NCBI GenBank assembly: GCA_003166855.1
Contig: PMUM01000178.1
Span: forward strand, 1 to 36,188
Length of the DNA stretch: 36,188 nucleotides
Source: Acidobacteriaceae bacterium
Lineage (GTDB): Bacteria; Acidobacteriota; Terriglobia; Terriglobales; Acidobacteriaceae
Reading direction: 5' to 3'
Both the position numbers and the translations under genes were made by a program. Shown here piece by piece: positions 7,790 to 17,683 of this stretch. Numbering within the stretch: position 1 is the first letter of the stretch; each line of letters begins with the position of its first letter. The notes below the pieces were generated by a model that ran no database searches, was not told the DNA's origin, and saw only the letters and a program-made list of their open reading frames with translations.

Positions 7790-10282
7790 ATGAACAGCCT
7801 GGTTCAGAATCTCCGTTATGCGCTGCGCCAGCTGCGCAAGAGCCCTGGGTTCACGACCGTCGCGGTGTTGACCCTTGCTCTCGGAATCGGCGCGAACACA
7901 GCCGTATTCAGCGTAATGAACTCGGTCTTATCTCGCATGCTTCCAGTGCGCGATCCGGGGCGTCTTTATTACTTGCAGATCGCCAGCGGGAATCAGCCGC
8001 CAGGCGCAAGTAATACAGGCAACAGTGATACGTCGTTCTCAGAGCCGGTGTTCGAGGCGCTTCGCCAACGCAATGACGTTTTGGATGACTTGATCGCGTT
8101 CGTTCCTCTCGGCATTGGCAAAGTTCCGGTTCGATACGGAGCCATGCCGGAAGAGGCCAGTGGCGATGAAGTCAGCGGAAACTTCTTTTCGGGCCTGAGC
8201 GCGGGAATTGCCCGTGGTCGCGGCTTTTCTCTGGCGGATGAGAAGGATCATTCACCAGTAGCCGTCATCAGTTATGACTATTGGACACGGCGTTTTTCAC
8301 GGGACCCGGCGGTCCTCGGCGCGACGCTGTTCGTCAAGAATGTGCCTTTCACCGTTGTCGGCATTGCTGCGCGCGGTTTTCGCGGAGTCGAAGCGGCCAG
8401 TTCAACGGACTTTTGGATTCCTCTGCAAAGCCGGGCGGAACTGAACGCGTGGGGCACTCCTGCCAACGTCAACAGCCTCTATGGAACGCCGACATGGTGG
8501 TGCCTCCCGCTGATCGCCAGGCTCAAGCCGCATGTCTCACCGGGGCAGGCGGGAATAGCCCTGCAGTCTACCTTCGGGGAAGCAGCCAAGATTGGAGTCG
8601 GCACCATTGATCCGAAGCATTGGAAGCCGTCGCTGAACTTCGATCCAGCCAAGGGGATTCAAGGCTATAACCAGCAGTTCCGCGAGCCAGTGCGGATCTT
8701 GATGGGCCTGGTGCTTCTGGTGCTGCTGATTGCCTGTACCAACGTTGCTCTGCTGATCATGGCTCGCAATGAAGCACGGCGACGGGAGTTCAGCCTGCGA
8801 ATGGCAATTGGAGCAGAAAGAGCGCACCTCTTTCGGCAACTGCTGACAGAGAGTTCGCTCCTGGTCATCGCCGGTGCGGGCCTCGGTTGGGCATTCGCCG
8901 TCTTCGCTACGCGCGCTTTGGCCGATTGGTCGGGAATCGAGACCGGCCTCGATCCTGACCGTAACGTGTTGTTCTTTACCCTTGCTATTTCGGTGATCAG
9001 CGCTTTGGCCTTCAGTGTCGCTCCGCTGTGGGTTGCATTGCGGATTCCGGTTTCGGGTGTGCTGCGGGCTACTGCAACCAATATCACTCAGGACCGGCGC
9101 CGTGCACTTGGCGGCAGGGTTCTGATGGCGTCGCAGGTGGCAATTTGTCTTTTGCTCCTGATCGCTGCCGGACTTCTCATTCGCACTCTTCGAAACTACG
9201 AGACTCAGGATCTCGGAATGCGCGCGGACGGGCTGCTGGTTTTTGGAATCACGCCGCAGCGCGCGCAGAGTGCCCAGGAGGCTCTGGCGTTCTATCGCAC
9301 TCTGCTCGACCGCATTCACGCTTTACCAGGCGTGGAATCCGCGACGGTCATGGAAAATCGCCTCGGCTCCGGTTGGAGTAACAACAATGACGACCCCGTG
9401 GACGGAGTCAATCTCTTGGCGAAATTTGGCCCGCAGTCCATCGTGCGGAGCAACAACGTCGGTCCGGGTTACTTCCATGTGCTCGGAGTCCCAATTCTCG
9501 AAGGCCGGGACCTCGCCGACACCGACACTCCGACCTCTCTTCCGGTCGTAGTAGTGAATGAAACGTTTGTGAAGCGGTTTCTGCCGAATACGAACCCGCT
9601 GGGTCACAGGGTTCGCGATAACCGAACGATCGTGGGCGTCGTGAAGGACAGTCGATACACGCGCGTCGATGAGACGCCGATGCCGATGGCCTACTACGCA
9701 GCGTTCCAAGGTCTCAATGTCGGGGACACGTTGCATGTCGAGGTGAGGGTGAATGGCGAACCGATGAGCGTTCTACCTTCAATCCGGCAGTTGGTTCACG
9801 ACATGGATCCCAATGTCCCCTTGGAGAAGCCAATAACACAGCGTGCGCAATTTGAGGAATCTTATGCGGGGCCGACTATGTTTGCGCGACTGGGCGGATT
9901 CTTCGGCGGGCTGGCTGCGCTGCTAGTTGCGACCGGGCTCTACGGCACGCTGTCGTATCGAACCAACCGGCGCACAGCCGAGATTGGAACACGCATGGCG
10001 CTCGTGAGCTCCACGGGGCCGGGTGCTCTGGATGATCATGCGGGAAAGTCTTCTGATCAGCTGCGCGGGGGCGGCGGCCGGGTTCGTCCTCGCGTTCTTC
10101 TGCGCCCGTCTCCTGAAGTCGATGCTTTACCAGTTGTCCCCGCTCGACGCCGTCAGCTTCGGGCTTGCGACATGTTGCGTTGTGAGCGTTGGGTGCGTTG
10201 CCGCATTTCTGCCTTCCTGGCGGGCAGCGAAAGTCGATCCGATGGTGGCCCTGAGGTACGAGTAGTGGGAGGCGAACGATGA
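7790..10282 (+). CDS. ADOP/MacB-type permease 1, with a C-terminal frameshift
   Basis: The open frame is 830 residues, but only the first ~738 are normal. It has the N-terminal amphipathic segment [16 protein letters not shown]1 with [16 protein letters not shown], a periplasmic MacB-like domain, the first FtsX core near residue 316 ([15 protein letters not shown]), a second periplasmic domain and the start of the second FtsX core ([14 protein letters not shown], then EIGTRMAL). From about 10005 the frame is wrong: the read product becomes Arg/Pro-rich. The expected tail, through [11 protein letters not shown], two further helices and [13 protein letters not shown], lies one frame over and ends at 10265. 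Removing T10005 would restore MALGAPRGRV and an 824-residue protein. GGGAG precedes the ATG. As read, the product lacks its last two or so helices and is probably not functional, unless the extra base is a sequencing error. The shifted frame overlaps the next gene by ATGA. Confidence 0.85.
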   Translation: MNSLVQNLRYALRQLRKSPGFTTVAVLTLALGIGANTAVFSVMNSVLSRMLPVRDPGRLYYLQIASGNQPPGASNTGNSDTSFSEPVFEALRQRNDVLDDLIAFVPLGIGKVPVRYGAMPEEASGDEVSGNFFSGLSAGIARGRGFSLADEKDHSPVAVISYDYWTRRFSRDPAVLGATLFVKNVPFTVVGIAARGFRGVEAASSTDFWIPLQSRAELNAWGTPANVNSLYGTPTWWCLPLIARLKPHVSPGQAGIALQSTFGEAAKIGVGTIDPKHWKPSLNFDPAKGIQGYNQQFREPVRILMGLVLLVLLIACTNVALLIMARNEARRREFSLRMAIGAERAHLFRQLLTESSLLVIAGAGLGWAFAVFATRALADWSGIETGLDPDRNVLFFTLAISVISALAFSVAPLWVALRIPVSGVLRATATNITQDRRRALGGRVLMASQVAICLLLLIAAGLLIRTLRNYETQDLGMRADGLLVFGITPQRAQSAQEALAFYRTLLDRIHALPGVESATVMENRLGSGWSNNNDDPVDGVNLLAKFGPQSIVRSNNVGPGYFHVLGVPILEGRDLADTDTPTSLPVVVVNETFVKRFLPNTNPLGHRVRDNRTIVGVVKDSRYTRVDETPMPMAYYAAFQGLNVGDTLHVEVRVNGEPMSVLPSIRQLVHDMDPNVPLEKPITQRAQFEESYAGPTMFARLGGFFGGLAALLVATGLYGTLSYRTNRRTAEIGTRMALVSSTGPGALDDHAGKSSDQLRGGGGRVRPRVLLRPSPEVDALPVVPARRRQLRACDMLRCERWVRCRISAFLAGSESRSDGGPEVRVVGGER
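10005..10265 (+). pseudogene. Out-of-frame 3' remnant of ADOP permease 1
   Basis: From 10008 to the TAG at 10263-10265 the +1 frame encodes the missing end of the second FtsX domain: [15 protein letters not shown], hydrophobic stretches [15 protein letters not shown] and [18 protein letters not shown], then [13 protein letters not shown], which matches the other eight permeases. In this frame positions 10005-10007 read TGA, so the piece is not continuous with the upstream frame. It shows that the reading frame was intact until recently or that one base is miscalled. Confidence 0.8.
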
Positions 10283-10331
10283 ACTGGTTGCTGCAAGACC
10301 TTCGCTATGCGGTGCGGCAGTTGCGCAAGAG
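10227..10331 (+). repeat. 105-bp junction repeat, copy A (permease 1/2 junction)
   Basis: This stretch and 12682-12786 are identical at 103 of 105 positions, both running from the last codons of one permease gene, across its stop and the 13-nt spacer, into the first ~17 codons of the next. The flanking coding sequences are far more divergent. Confidence 0.95.
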
Positions 10332-12720
10332 CCCGGGGTTCACAGGCGTGGCCGTGCTGACCATCGCGCTGGGGATTGGCGTAAATGTTGCCACTTTCAG
10401 TTTCGTGGACGAACTGTGGTTGCATCCGATGCCGGTACGAGATGCGAACCGTCTAGTGCGCATCTTTACCAGCAATCCCAGCAGCCAGGGGGAAATCGAG
10501 CGCGGCTACAGTTCATACCCTGACTTTCTGGACCTGCGCGCCAATTCCAGGACACTTGCGGGAGTGGCGGCTCTCGATAATCGTGGGGCGCAGGTGGATG
10601 ACGGCGTGCAGAATAGGTTGGTGTCAGCGGCCGTGGTCTCGGAGAATTTCTTTGAGGTGCTCGAAGCCTCGCCCGCCCTCGGGCGGACGTTCACCGAAAA
10701 GGAATTTCAGAATTCGCAAGTACCGTCGGTTGTGCTCAGTTACCCATTCTGGCGGCGACAGTTCAATGGCGATACAACACTTCCGGGACGAATGATCATC
10801 GTCGACAACCAGCCAGTGACCGTACTGGGTATTCTGCCGCGAGGGTTCCGAGGTTCAGAGGCGCTCGTGGTGCCTGATCTCTGGATTCCCATGCCAACAT
10901 GGCAGCAACTCACGGGCGAGCACGAAAAGCAGACCATCCGGGGATCGCGCGAATACGAACTGTTCGGGCGATTGCGGGAGGGCGTCATTCTGCAACAAGC
11001 CAAAGCAGAATTGGGAACGGTTGCTGCCGCATTGGCCAGTTCTTATCCGGAGTCGGATGCTGGACGCAGAATGACCGTCGCTGCAGAAGATGAGACGCGA
11101 GGTGGAGTCGCGAACATCGGCTTGGCACTGCTGGGCATAGCGGTATTGGTGCTGTTGGTCGCGTGCGCCAACGTTGCCGGTCTCTTGATTGCGCGCGGGG
11201 AGTATCGGCGGAAGGAGATTGCAACGCGGTTAGCTTTGGGCGCTTCGCGAGGAAAGGTCGTACGCCAGTTACTCGCCGAGACCGCCTTGCTGGCAACAGC
11301 AGCCACGGTAACAGCATTGTTTTTCGGAAGAGTTGTGCTCAATGAACTCCCTACCTTGTTGCCGCAGACTAGCTTTCCCATCTTCGTAGACGCTCATCTG
11401 AACTCGCGTGCTCTGCTATTTGCTCTGGCGACGGCGACCGCCTCCTTGTTCCTTTTCGGGTTGGTTCCGGCACTACAGGCCACAAACGTCGGTCCGGCCA
11501 CCATGCTCAAGCAATCCGGCGCAGTGATCGGAACCGGACGCCGGAGATTGAGAAGTGCTCTTATCGTCACGCAGGTTGCGTTGTCGCTGGTGATGGTCGT
11601 GTGCAGCGGTCTGCTGGCACGGTCGGTAATAAAGGCGCTGGCTCTCGATCCCGGCTTCAGCGCCCATCAGAACATGCTCATCATGGAGTTGGTGCCGGAC
11701 TTCGGTACGAAGAGCGAAGAAGGCAGCAAGGCATTCGTGCGCGAGGCGCGCCGAAGGCTGCAGGCGCTACCCGGAGTGAGCGCAACTACTACCGCGATGC
11801 GGTTTCCCTTCGGGATGAGTGGCGGCGGTGCGACACGCAAAGTATTTCTTGGGAATCTGGCAAGCGCAGCCGCTGAAGGCGCCACTATCAATTTTGACCC
11901 TGTGGGGGAAGGGTACTTTTCAGTATTGGGTACCCGACTCGTGCGTGGCCGCGCCATCGAGCAGCACGACTTGGATGTGAATGCCCATGTCATGGTGGTA
12001 AATCAAGCCATGGCAAACCGTTTCTGGCCCAATGGGAACCCCGTGGGGCAACGACTTCGCTTGGGCCGGTCAGACGGAGATGAGTACGAAGTAGTCGGAG
12101 TCGCGGAAGATGGGAAATACAACGATGTGCGAGAAGACCGAATGCCCTACTTGTTTCTGCCCATGAAGAGCGACGAATACGGCGAACTGGTGATGGCAGT
12201 GAAAACTAGCGTCGATCCGGAGGCACTGGCCCCAGCGGTGCGAAGAGTACTGCGCGAACTCAACCGCGGAGTGCCCATTATTTCTCTCGTGACGTTGCGA
12301 GAGCACATGCGGGAGGCGCTCTACGAAGAGCGAGTCATGGCGGGACTAATTGGCGTGATGGCCGGATTGGGCCTTCTGCTGGCGGCGGTCGGGATCTATG
12401 GACTGATGGCCTTTCTGGTGGGGCGGCGCATCCCGGAGATCGGAGTCCGAATGGCGTTGGGAGCACAGCGCGGAGGAATTTTCCGGCTGGTGATCGGACA
12501 GGCTCTGCGGCTGACGGCAATCGGCACGGCAATTGGCATAGCGGGCGCCATTGCGGCGGCGCGAGCGGTGCGCAGCCTGTTGTTTGGAGTCTCGCCAGCC
12601 GACGTATTCACGATTGCGATTGCGGTTTCCGTGCTGGCGGTGGTCGCATTCACAGCAGCGGCGGTGCCTGCACTGGGTGCGGCGAAAGTCGATCCGATGG
12701 TGGCCCTGAGGTACGAGTAG
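10279..12720 (+). CDS. ADOP/MacB-type permease 2
   Basis: 813 residues with an intact double-FtsX layout: [14 protein letters not shown] and TM1 ([17 protein letters not shown]) at the N-terminus, a MacB-like periplasmic domain, first FtsX core near residue 294 ([31 protein letters not shown]), a second periplasmic domain from about residue 430, and a second core at about 692-731 ([32 protein letters not shown]). It ends [10 protein letters not shown]. Eight helices in one chain would equal a covalent MacB dimer. It belongs to the group with MPVRDANRL after TM1, like permeases 1, 3 and 9. GGGAGG lies 8 nt before its ATG, within the 105-bp repeat shared with permease 3. Confidence 0.93.
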   Translation: MNWLLQDLRYAVRQLRKSPGFTGVAVLTIALGIGVNVATFSFVDELWLHPMPVRDANRLVRIFTSNPSSQGEIERGYSSYPDFLDLRANSRTLAGVAALDNRGAQVDDGVQNRLVSAAVVSENFFEVLEASPALGRTFTEKEFQNSQVPSVVLSYPFWRRQFNGDTTLPGRMIIVDNQPVTVLGILPRGFRGSEALVVPDLWIPMPTWQQLTGEHEKQTIRGSREYELFGRLREGVILQQAKAELGTVAAALASSYPESDAGRRMTVAAEDETRGGVANIGLALLGIAVLVLLVACANVAGLLIARGEYRRKEIATRLALGASRGKVVRQLLAETALLATAATVTALFFGRVVLNELPTLLPQTSFPIFVDAHLNSRALLFALATATASLFLFGLVPALQATNVGPATMLKQSGAVIGTGRRRLRSALIVTQVALSLVMVVCSGLLARSVIKALALDPGFSAHQNMLIMELVPDFGTKSEEGSKAFVREARRRLQALPGVSATTTAMRFPFGMSGGGATRKVFLGNLASAAAEGATINFDPVGEGYFSVLGTRLVRGRAIEQHDLDVNAHVMVVNQAMANRFWPNGNPVGQRLRLGRSDGDEYEVVGVAEDGKYNDVREDRMPYLFLPMKSDEYGELVMAVKTSVDPEALAPAVRRVLRELNRGVPIISLVTLREHMREALYEERVMAGLIGVMAGLGLLLAAVGIYGLMAFLVGRRIPEIGVRMALGAQRGGIFRLVIGQALRLTAIGTAIGIAGAIAAARAVRSLLFGVSPADVFTIAIAVSVLAVVAFTAAAVPALGAAKVDPMVALRYE

Positions 12721-12786
12721 TGGGAGGCGAACGATGAACGGGTTGCTGCAGGACCTTCGCTATGCGGTGCGGCAGTTGCGCAAGAG
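12682..12786 (+). repeat. 105-bp junction repeat, copy B (permease 2/3 junction)
   Basis: Partner of 10227-10331, offset 2455 bp (one permease unit), differing at two positions. It covers the end of permease 2, the stop, the ribosome-binding site and the start of permease 3. Confidence 0.95.
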
Positions 12787-15217
12787 GCCGGCCTTTTTTT
12801 CGGTCGTCGTGTTGACGCTTGGGCTGGGCATTGGAGCCAACACTGCCATTTTCAGCATGGTGGATTGGCTGGTGTTGCGGTCTTTGCCGATCAAGGATCC
12901 GCAGCAGATACATTTCCTGGCATTTACCCGACCCGGCGCCAATTCCGAAATTCAATTCTCTTATCCCGAGTTTGCAGATATTCAAAAACAGACCACGGAT
13001 GTGTTTTCGGGTATAACGCCATTCATTTTTGGCGGTCTGGCGGGCGAGCAGAATTCGCAGAGTGGCTTGACCGCAGACGGTACGACCAAGCCAGTTCAGA
13101 CGGCCTACGTGGGCGCCGACTTCTTCTCTCTGCTGGGCATTGCGCCCGCCTCGGGCCGCTTCATTTTGAGCACCGAGGGGAAGGCCGCGGGCGCGGACCC
13201 GGTAGTCGTTCTGAGTTACAACTATTGGCAGACTCGCTTTGCCGGTGACCCCGCTATTGCCGGGAAAGCCGTTTCAATCAACGGTCACCCCGTCACCATC
13301 ATTGGAGTCGCGCCGAAAGGTTTTCTTGGGCCGACTCCGCTTCTCAATATCCAGGCGTATCTTCCGCTGAGCATATTCCTGATTGAGAGAGGAGTTGCGG
13401 GCGACTTCCTGGCCAATCCCAGCACCCGCAGCATGCTCGCACTGGCGCGAGTAAAGCCCGGAGCGAATTCGAAACGAATCCAGTCCGAGCTCGCCGTCGT
13501 GGGCCAGCGCCTTCTAAAGCAATATCCCAGAGATCGCGGAATTGGCGAATTGCAGGCCAATCCCTTGCGCCCGCCAGGAATCATGAGCGGGTCGACGAAT
13601 CCCTTCCCCAAGCTGGCAGCTCTGTTCCTGACTCTTGCTGGCTTGGTGCTGGCTTTGGCCTGTGTGAACGTTGCAAACCTCTTTCTGGTTCGAGCGGCAG
13701 CGCGACAGCGCGAGATGGCGGTACGCGCTGCGCTAGGCGCCGGGAGTGGCCGGTTAGTTCGCCAACTGTTCACAGAGAGTCTGGTTGTGGCGGCTCTCAG
13801 TTGCGGTTTGGGAGTAGTGCTGGGCTTGTCCGCAACGCGCCTGCTGGGCTCTGTGCCTCTGCAGAGTGAGTTGCCGATCGTGTTTGACTTCGAGTTCAAC
13901 TGGCGGGCGTTCGCGTATGTCTTCGCAGTCGCGGCGGCGACCGCGGCGTTCGTTGTTGTTGTGCCTGCGGCCCGCATCCGGCATGGCAACTTGCGGGAAG
14001 TGTTGCACGAAGGCGGACGCACATCGACCGGTGGACGCCAGCGTTTGCGCGACATCCTGGTCGCCGTGCAGGTTGGCGGGTCGCTGACTTTGCTGATCGT
14101 TGCAGGATTGTTTGTCCGCAGTCTTCGCGGCGTCCAGACCAGCGATTTGGGGTTTGATCCCCAGCATGTCCTCAATTTGACGCTCGACCCAAACGAGATT
14201 GGCTATACGGAGCAACAGGGAAGAGCCTTCTATCGCGCGATGCTGGAGCGTGCGCGAGCTCTGCCGGGAGTACAGTCGGCCAGTCTTGCGTCGGTTGTTC
14301 CGCTCAGTGACTCCGTCCAGGGCAGCGACTTGATGATTCCTGGATACGCCACCTCTGCAAACCAGGAAGCACCGCACGCCGAAGATGATGCTGTGTCTTC
14401 GGATTACTTCAGGACCATGCGCATCGCGCTGAAACGCGGTCGTGATTTCACCGATGCGGACAACGAAAACGCGCCCCACGTTGCTGTGATCAACCAGGCG
14501 ATGGCGGAACACTTTTGGCCGCGTCAAGATCCGCTGGGAAAGTCTTTCACGCTGACTTCTGGTCCAAAGCATCCCGCGACGATCGTTGGCGTCGTGCAAA
14601 ACAGCCGGATGAACCAACTCTATGGGGAATTCGAACCGATCTTCTATCTGCCGGCGGCGCAGAGTTACGTGTCGACTGAGACGCTGCAGATACGCTCGGA
14701 ACGAAGCGCGCAGGACATGGTCGCCGAAGTACGAACAATCGCACAGTCACTGGCGCCGGCGATCCCGGTCTATGGCGTGCGCACGATGACGGAAGCCCTT
14801 CACGGCGGCAATGGGTTGTTGTTCTTCGAAGTCGGAGCGAGCCTGGCCGCTGCGTTGGGATTGCTAGGGCTGATTCTCGCAGTGGTGGGCGTGTACGGAG
14901 TGATGTCGTACGCCGTCAGCCAGCGCACTCAAGAGATTGGCGTTCGCATGGCGCTGGGGGCTCAGCGTCGCGATATTCTGAGAATGATCGGACGCCAAGG
15001 AGCAGTGATTGTCGCATCGGGCCTAACCGTCGGTTTGCTTGCCGCGCTCGCCGCGGGGCGGCTGGTTAGCGATTTTCTCGTCGGCATTACGCCGAGTGAC
15101 CCAATTACCTACGTGGGCGTTTCACTTTTGCTGGCCGCCATCGCATGTGTGGCTACCTATATTCCTACGCGTCGGGCGACCAAGATCGATCCGATGGTGG
15201 CGCTGAGATATGAGTAG
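12734..15217 (+). CDS. ADOP/MacB-type permease 3
   Basis: 827 residues. The N-terminus [17 protein letters not shown] departs from the KSPGF seen in most neighbours, then TM1 contains [15 protein letters not shown]. The first FtsX core lies near residue 309 ([32 protein letters not shown]) and the second at about 702-742 ([33 protein letters not shown]). The end is [10 protein letters not shown]. The post-TM1 segment RSLPIKDPQQIHFL places it with permeases 1, 2 and 9. Its start region is nearly identical to that of permease 2 but the similarity stops abruptly after 12786, so only the junction was copied recently. No frameshift or premature stop is visible. Confidence 0.93.
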   Translation: MNGLLQDLRYAVRQLRKRPAFFSVVVLTLGLGIGANTAIFSMVDWLVLRSLPIKDPQQIHFLAFTRPGANSEIQFSYPEFADIQKQTTDVFSGITPFIFGGLAGEQNSQSGLTADGTTKPVQTAYVGADFFSLLGIAPASGRFILSTEGKAAGADPVVVLSYNYWQTRFAGDPAIAGKAVSINGHPVTIIGVAPKGFLGPTPLLNIQAYLPLSIFLIERGVAGDFLANPSTRSMLALARVKPGANSKRIQSELAVVGQRLLKQYPRDRGIGELQANPLRPPGIMSGSTNPFPKLAALFLTLAGLVLALACVNVANLFLVRAAARQREMAVRAALGAGSGRLVRQLFTESLVVAALSCGLGVVLGLSATRLLGSVPLQSELPIVFDFEFNWRAFAYVFAVAAATAAFVVVVPAARIRHGNLREVLHEGGRTSTGGRQRLRDILVAVQVGGSLTLLIVAGLFVRSLRGVQTSDLGFDPQHVLNLTLDPNEIGYTEQQGRAFYRAMLERARALPGVQSASLASVVPLSDSVQGSDLMIPGYATSANQEAPHAEDDAVSSDYFRTMRIALKRGRDFTDADNENAPHVAVINQAMAEHFWPRQDPLGKSFTLTSGPKHPATIVGVVQNSRMNQLYGEFEPIFYLPAAQSYVSTETLQIRSERSAQDMVAEVRTIAQSLAPAIPVYGVRTMTEALHGGNGLLFFEVGASLAAALGLLGLILAVVGVYGVMSYAVSQRTQEIGVRMALGAQRRDILRMIGRQGAVIVASGLTVGLLAALAAGRLVSDFLVGITPSDPITYVGVSLLLAAIACVATYIPTRRATKIDPMVALRYE

Positions 15218-15223
15218 GAGGTC

Positions 15224-17674
15224 ATGATGAACCGGCTATTTCAGGATATCCGTTATGCCGTGCGTCAGCTTCGCAAGAGCCCCGGGTTCACGGCGGTTGC
15301 GGTCATCACGCTGGCTCTGGGGATTGGCGCGAACACCTCCATTTTCAGCGTGGTGAACGGAGTCCTGCTGCGGCCACTTGCGTTCAGGGATCCCGGGCGC
15401 CTCGTTCGCCTCTGGCATGTTCCGCCCCCGAAGAGCTTCCCCGGAATGACATTGTTCTCAGTGTCGGCGGCGAATTATAGAGACTGGGAAAACCAGAACC
15501 ACGCATTCGACAGCATGGCGATCATGTCGTACCACGGCTTCACGATGACGGGTGGCGACAAGCCCGAACAGGTGGCCGCCTGTGCTGTGTCCGCGGGTTT
15601 CTTCTCGACCTTGGGTGTTCCTCCCATGTTGGGTCGAGTGTTATCTCCCGACGAGGATCAGGTAGGACACTCGCACGTGGTGGTTGTGAGTCACCGCATG
15701 TGGCAGGAGCATTTTGGATCGAACCCTGAGATCGTAGGCCACAACATCAATCTGGATGGCGAAGCCTACCTCGTGGCTGGGGTCATGCCGGCGAGCTTCC
15801 GGTTTCCTGATTTCGCGCAGATGTGGACGCCGATGGCGTGGACCGATAAAGAACGCGCGGTGCGCGGAGAGCATCACTACATGGTCATCGCGCGCCTCAA
15901 GCCCGGAGTTGAACTGCAGCAGGCGAAGGCTGAGATGAACACCATCTCAGACCGCTTGCAGCAGCTTTACCCAGATGACGACAAGGGATGGGGCGCTACC
16001 GTTCTGCCGTTGCATGACGATATGGTGAGTGACGTTCGCACTCCCCTGCTCGTGCTGCTCGGAGCGGTTGCCTTCGTGCTTCTGATTGCCTGTGTGAACG
16101 TGGCCAACCTGGCACTTGCAAAAACCTTCAGCCGCCAGAAGGAGATCGCGATTCGCACGGCGTTAGGAGCGAGTTGGCCGCGTGTTCTCCGCCAACTTCT
16201 CACGGAGACAGTGCTTCTCGCCGTCGCGGGCGGAGCCCTTGGCCTGTCCTGCGCTCATTTTGGAATCCGCCTGATCGTGGCTTTTCTGGGGGATAAATTG
16301 CCGGGGTTCACGGAGATCACGCTGGATTCGCAAGTCCTCGCTTTCACAGCCGTGATTTCCGTACTCAGCGGCGTTATTGCGGGAGTGCTGCCGGCGGTGC
16401 GTCTGGCGCGGGGTAACGTGAGTCAGGTGCTCAAACAGGGACTGGGTCGAACCGATGCGGACTCCGGCGGACATCGCACGCGCAGCGTTCTGGTTGTTTC
16501 CGAGGTCGCGCTCTCACTCATCTTGTTAGTCGGCGCGGGTCTGATGATCCGCAGCTTTCAGAAACTCCAAAGCGTGAATCCGGGTTTTGATGCACGCAAT
16601 GTTCTGACGATGAACGCAATGGTGTCCCGGGCAAAATTCTCTTCTCCGCTGCAGCAGATTAATTTTTTCGAGCGAGCGCTGCAGCGGATACGAATCCTGC
16701 CCGGAGTTGAATCTGCGGGCGTGATTGATGACATTCCCTTGGACAACGAAGGTTCCCATCAACCGATCGCGATCGAAGGCCGTCCGGTGGTGCGGATGTC
16801 CGAACAGCCGGAGGTCGACGTGCGCCTCATCAGTCCGGGTTACATGAGCGCGCTGCATGTCCCGATTCTGCGAGGACGGGATATTAGCGATGCGGACATT
16901 GCGGGCAGGCCGGACGTCGTCCTGATCAGCGAGTCCATGGCTCGGCAGTTCTGGCCGGGTGAAGACCCTTTAGGCAAGCACCTTACGCTGACGTTCTATC
17001 CAGATGCGGTTCGCGAAGTGGTGGGAGTTGTGGGCGACGTAAAACTCGATAGCCTGGATCAAACCCGCCCGAACGCGGCTCTCTATTTTCCTCTGGATCA
17101 GATTTCCGCTTCATCGAACGGCGGATGGACTTCGTTTCCGATGACGCTGGTCGTACGGTCCACCTCAGCTTCTGCAGGGATAGTTCCTGCCGTCACGAAC
17201 GCCGTGCACGATGTCGATCCGAATATGCCATTGCATGACATTTTCACGATGGACGATCTGGTCGCGAACTCCGTCTCCCAGCAACGGTTCAACATGCTTC
17301 TGCTCGGTGCATTCGCCGGGCTCGCCCTGTTGCTGGCGGCCGTGGGAATCTACAGCGTGCTGTCGTACAGCGTGAAGCGGAGTGTGCGGGAAATCGGAAT
17401 CCGCCTGTCTCTGGGGGCCCGCCTCGGCCACGAACTGCGGAGAGTCGTCTTCGAGGGCATGAGGCCGACTTTACTGGGACTCGCCATCGGTGCGGCCGGC
17501 GCGCTGTTGCTGGGCCGTGTTTTGTCGAGCCTCGTCTTTGAGGTTAAGCCGACTGATCCCATAACGTTTGTTGCGGTGACCGCGCTGCTGGCGGTGATCG
17601 CTTTGCTGGCCAGCCTGATTCCGGCTTACCGCGCAACCCGGGTCGATCCCATGGTGGCGTTGCGGTACGAGTGA
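15224..17674 (+). CDS. ADOP/MacB-type permease 4
   Basis: 816 residues, first of the block of five related permeases (4-8). It begins [14 protein letters not shown], then TM1 with [20 protein letters not shown]. After TM1 comes the block marker [13 protein letters not shown]. FtsX core 1 is near residue 289 ([31 protein letters not shown]) and core 2 at about 695-730 ([28 protein letters not shown]). It ends [10 protein letters not shown]. Only 6 nt separate it from the previous stop, and that spacer (GAGGTC) is itself part of its Shine-Dalgarno, so translation is probably coupled. The start is a double ATG; 15227 is equally possible. Confidence 0.93.
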   Translation: MMNRLFQDIRYAVRQLRKSPGFTAVAVITLALGIGANTSIFSVVNGVLLRPLAFRDPGRLVRLWHVPPPKSFPGMTLFSVSAANYRDWENQNHAFDSMAIMSYHGFTMTGGDKPEQVAACAVSAGFFSTLGVPPMLGRVLSPDEDQVGHSHVVVVSHRMWQEHFGSNPEIVGHNINLDGEAYLVAGVMPASFRFPDFAQMWTPMAWTDKERAVRGEHHYMVIARLKPGVELQQAKAEMNTISDRLQQLYPDDDKGWGATVLPLHDDMVSDVRTPLLVLLGAVAFVLLIACVNVANLALAKTFSRQKEIAIRTALGASWPRVLRQLLTETVLLAVAGGALGLSCAHFGIRLIVAFLGDKLPGFTEITLDSQVLAFTAVISVLSGVIAGVLPAVRLARGNVSQVLKQGLGRTDADSGGHRTRSVLVVSEVALSLILLVGAGLMIRSFQKLQSVNPGFDARNVLTMNAMVSRAKFSSPLQQINFFERALQRIRILPGVESAGVIDDIPLDNEGSHQPIAIEGRPVVRMSEQPEVDVRLISPGYMSALHVPILRGRDISDADIAGRPDVVLISESMARQFWPGEDPLGKHLTLTFYPDAVREVVGVVGDVKLDSLDQTRPNAALYFPLDQISASSNGGWTSFPMTLVVRSTSASAGIVPAVTNAVHDVDPNMPLHDIFTMDDLVANSVSQQRFNMLLLGAFAGLALLLAAVGIYSVLSYSVKRSVREIGIRLSLGARLGHELRRVVFEGMRPTLLGLAIGAAGALLLGRVLSSLVFEVKPTDPITFVAVTALLAVIALLASLIPAYRATRVDPMVALRYE

Positions 17675-17683
17675 GGAGATCCG

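Noticed and set aside
10001-10025. Programmed frameshifting in permease 1
   Set aside because: There is no slippery heptamer or clear stimulatory hairpin, and the other eight copies need no shift. A mutation or sequencing error is simpler.
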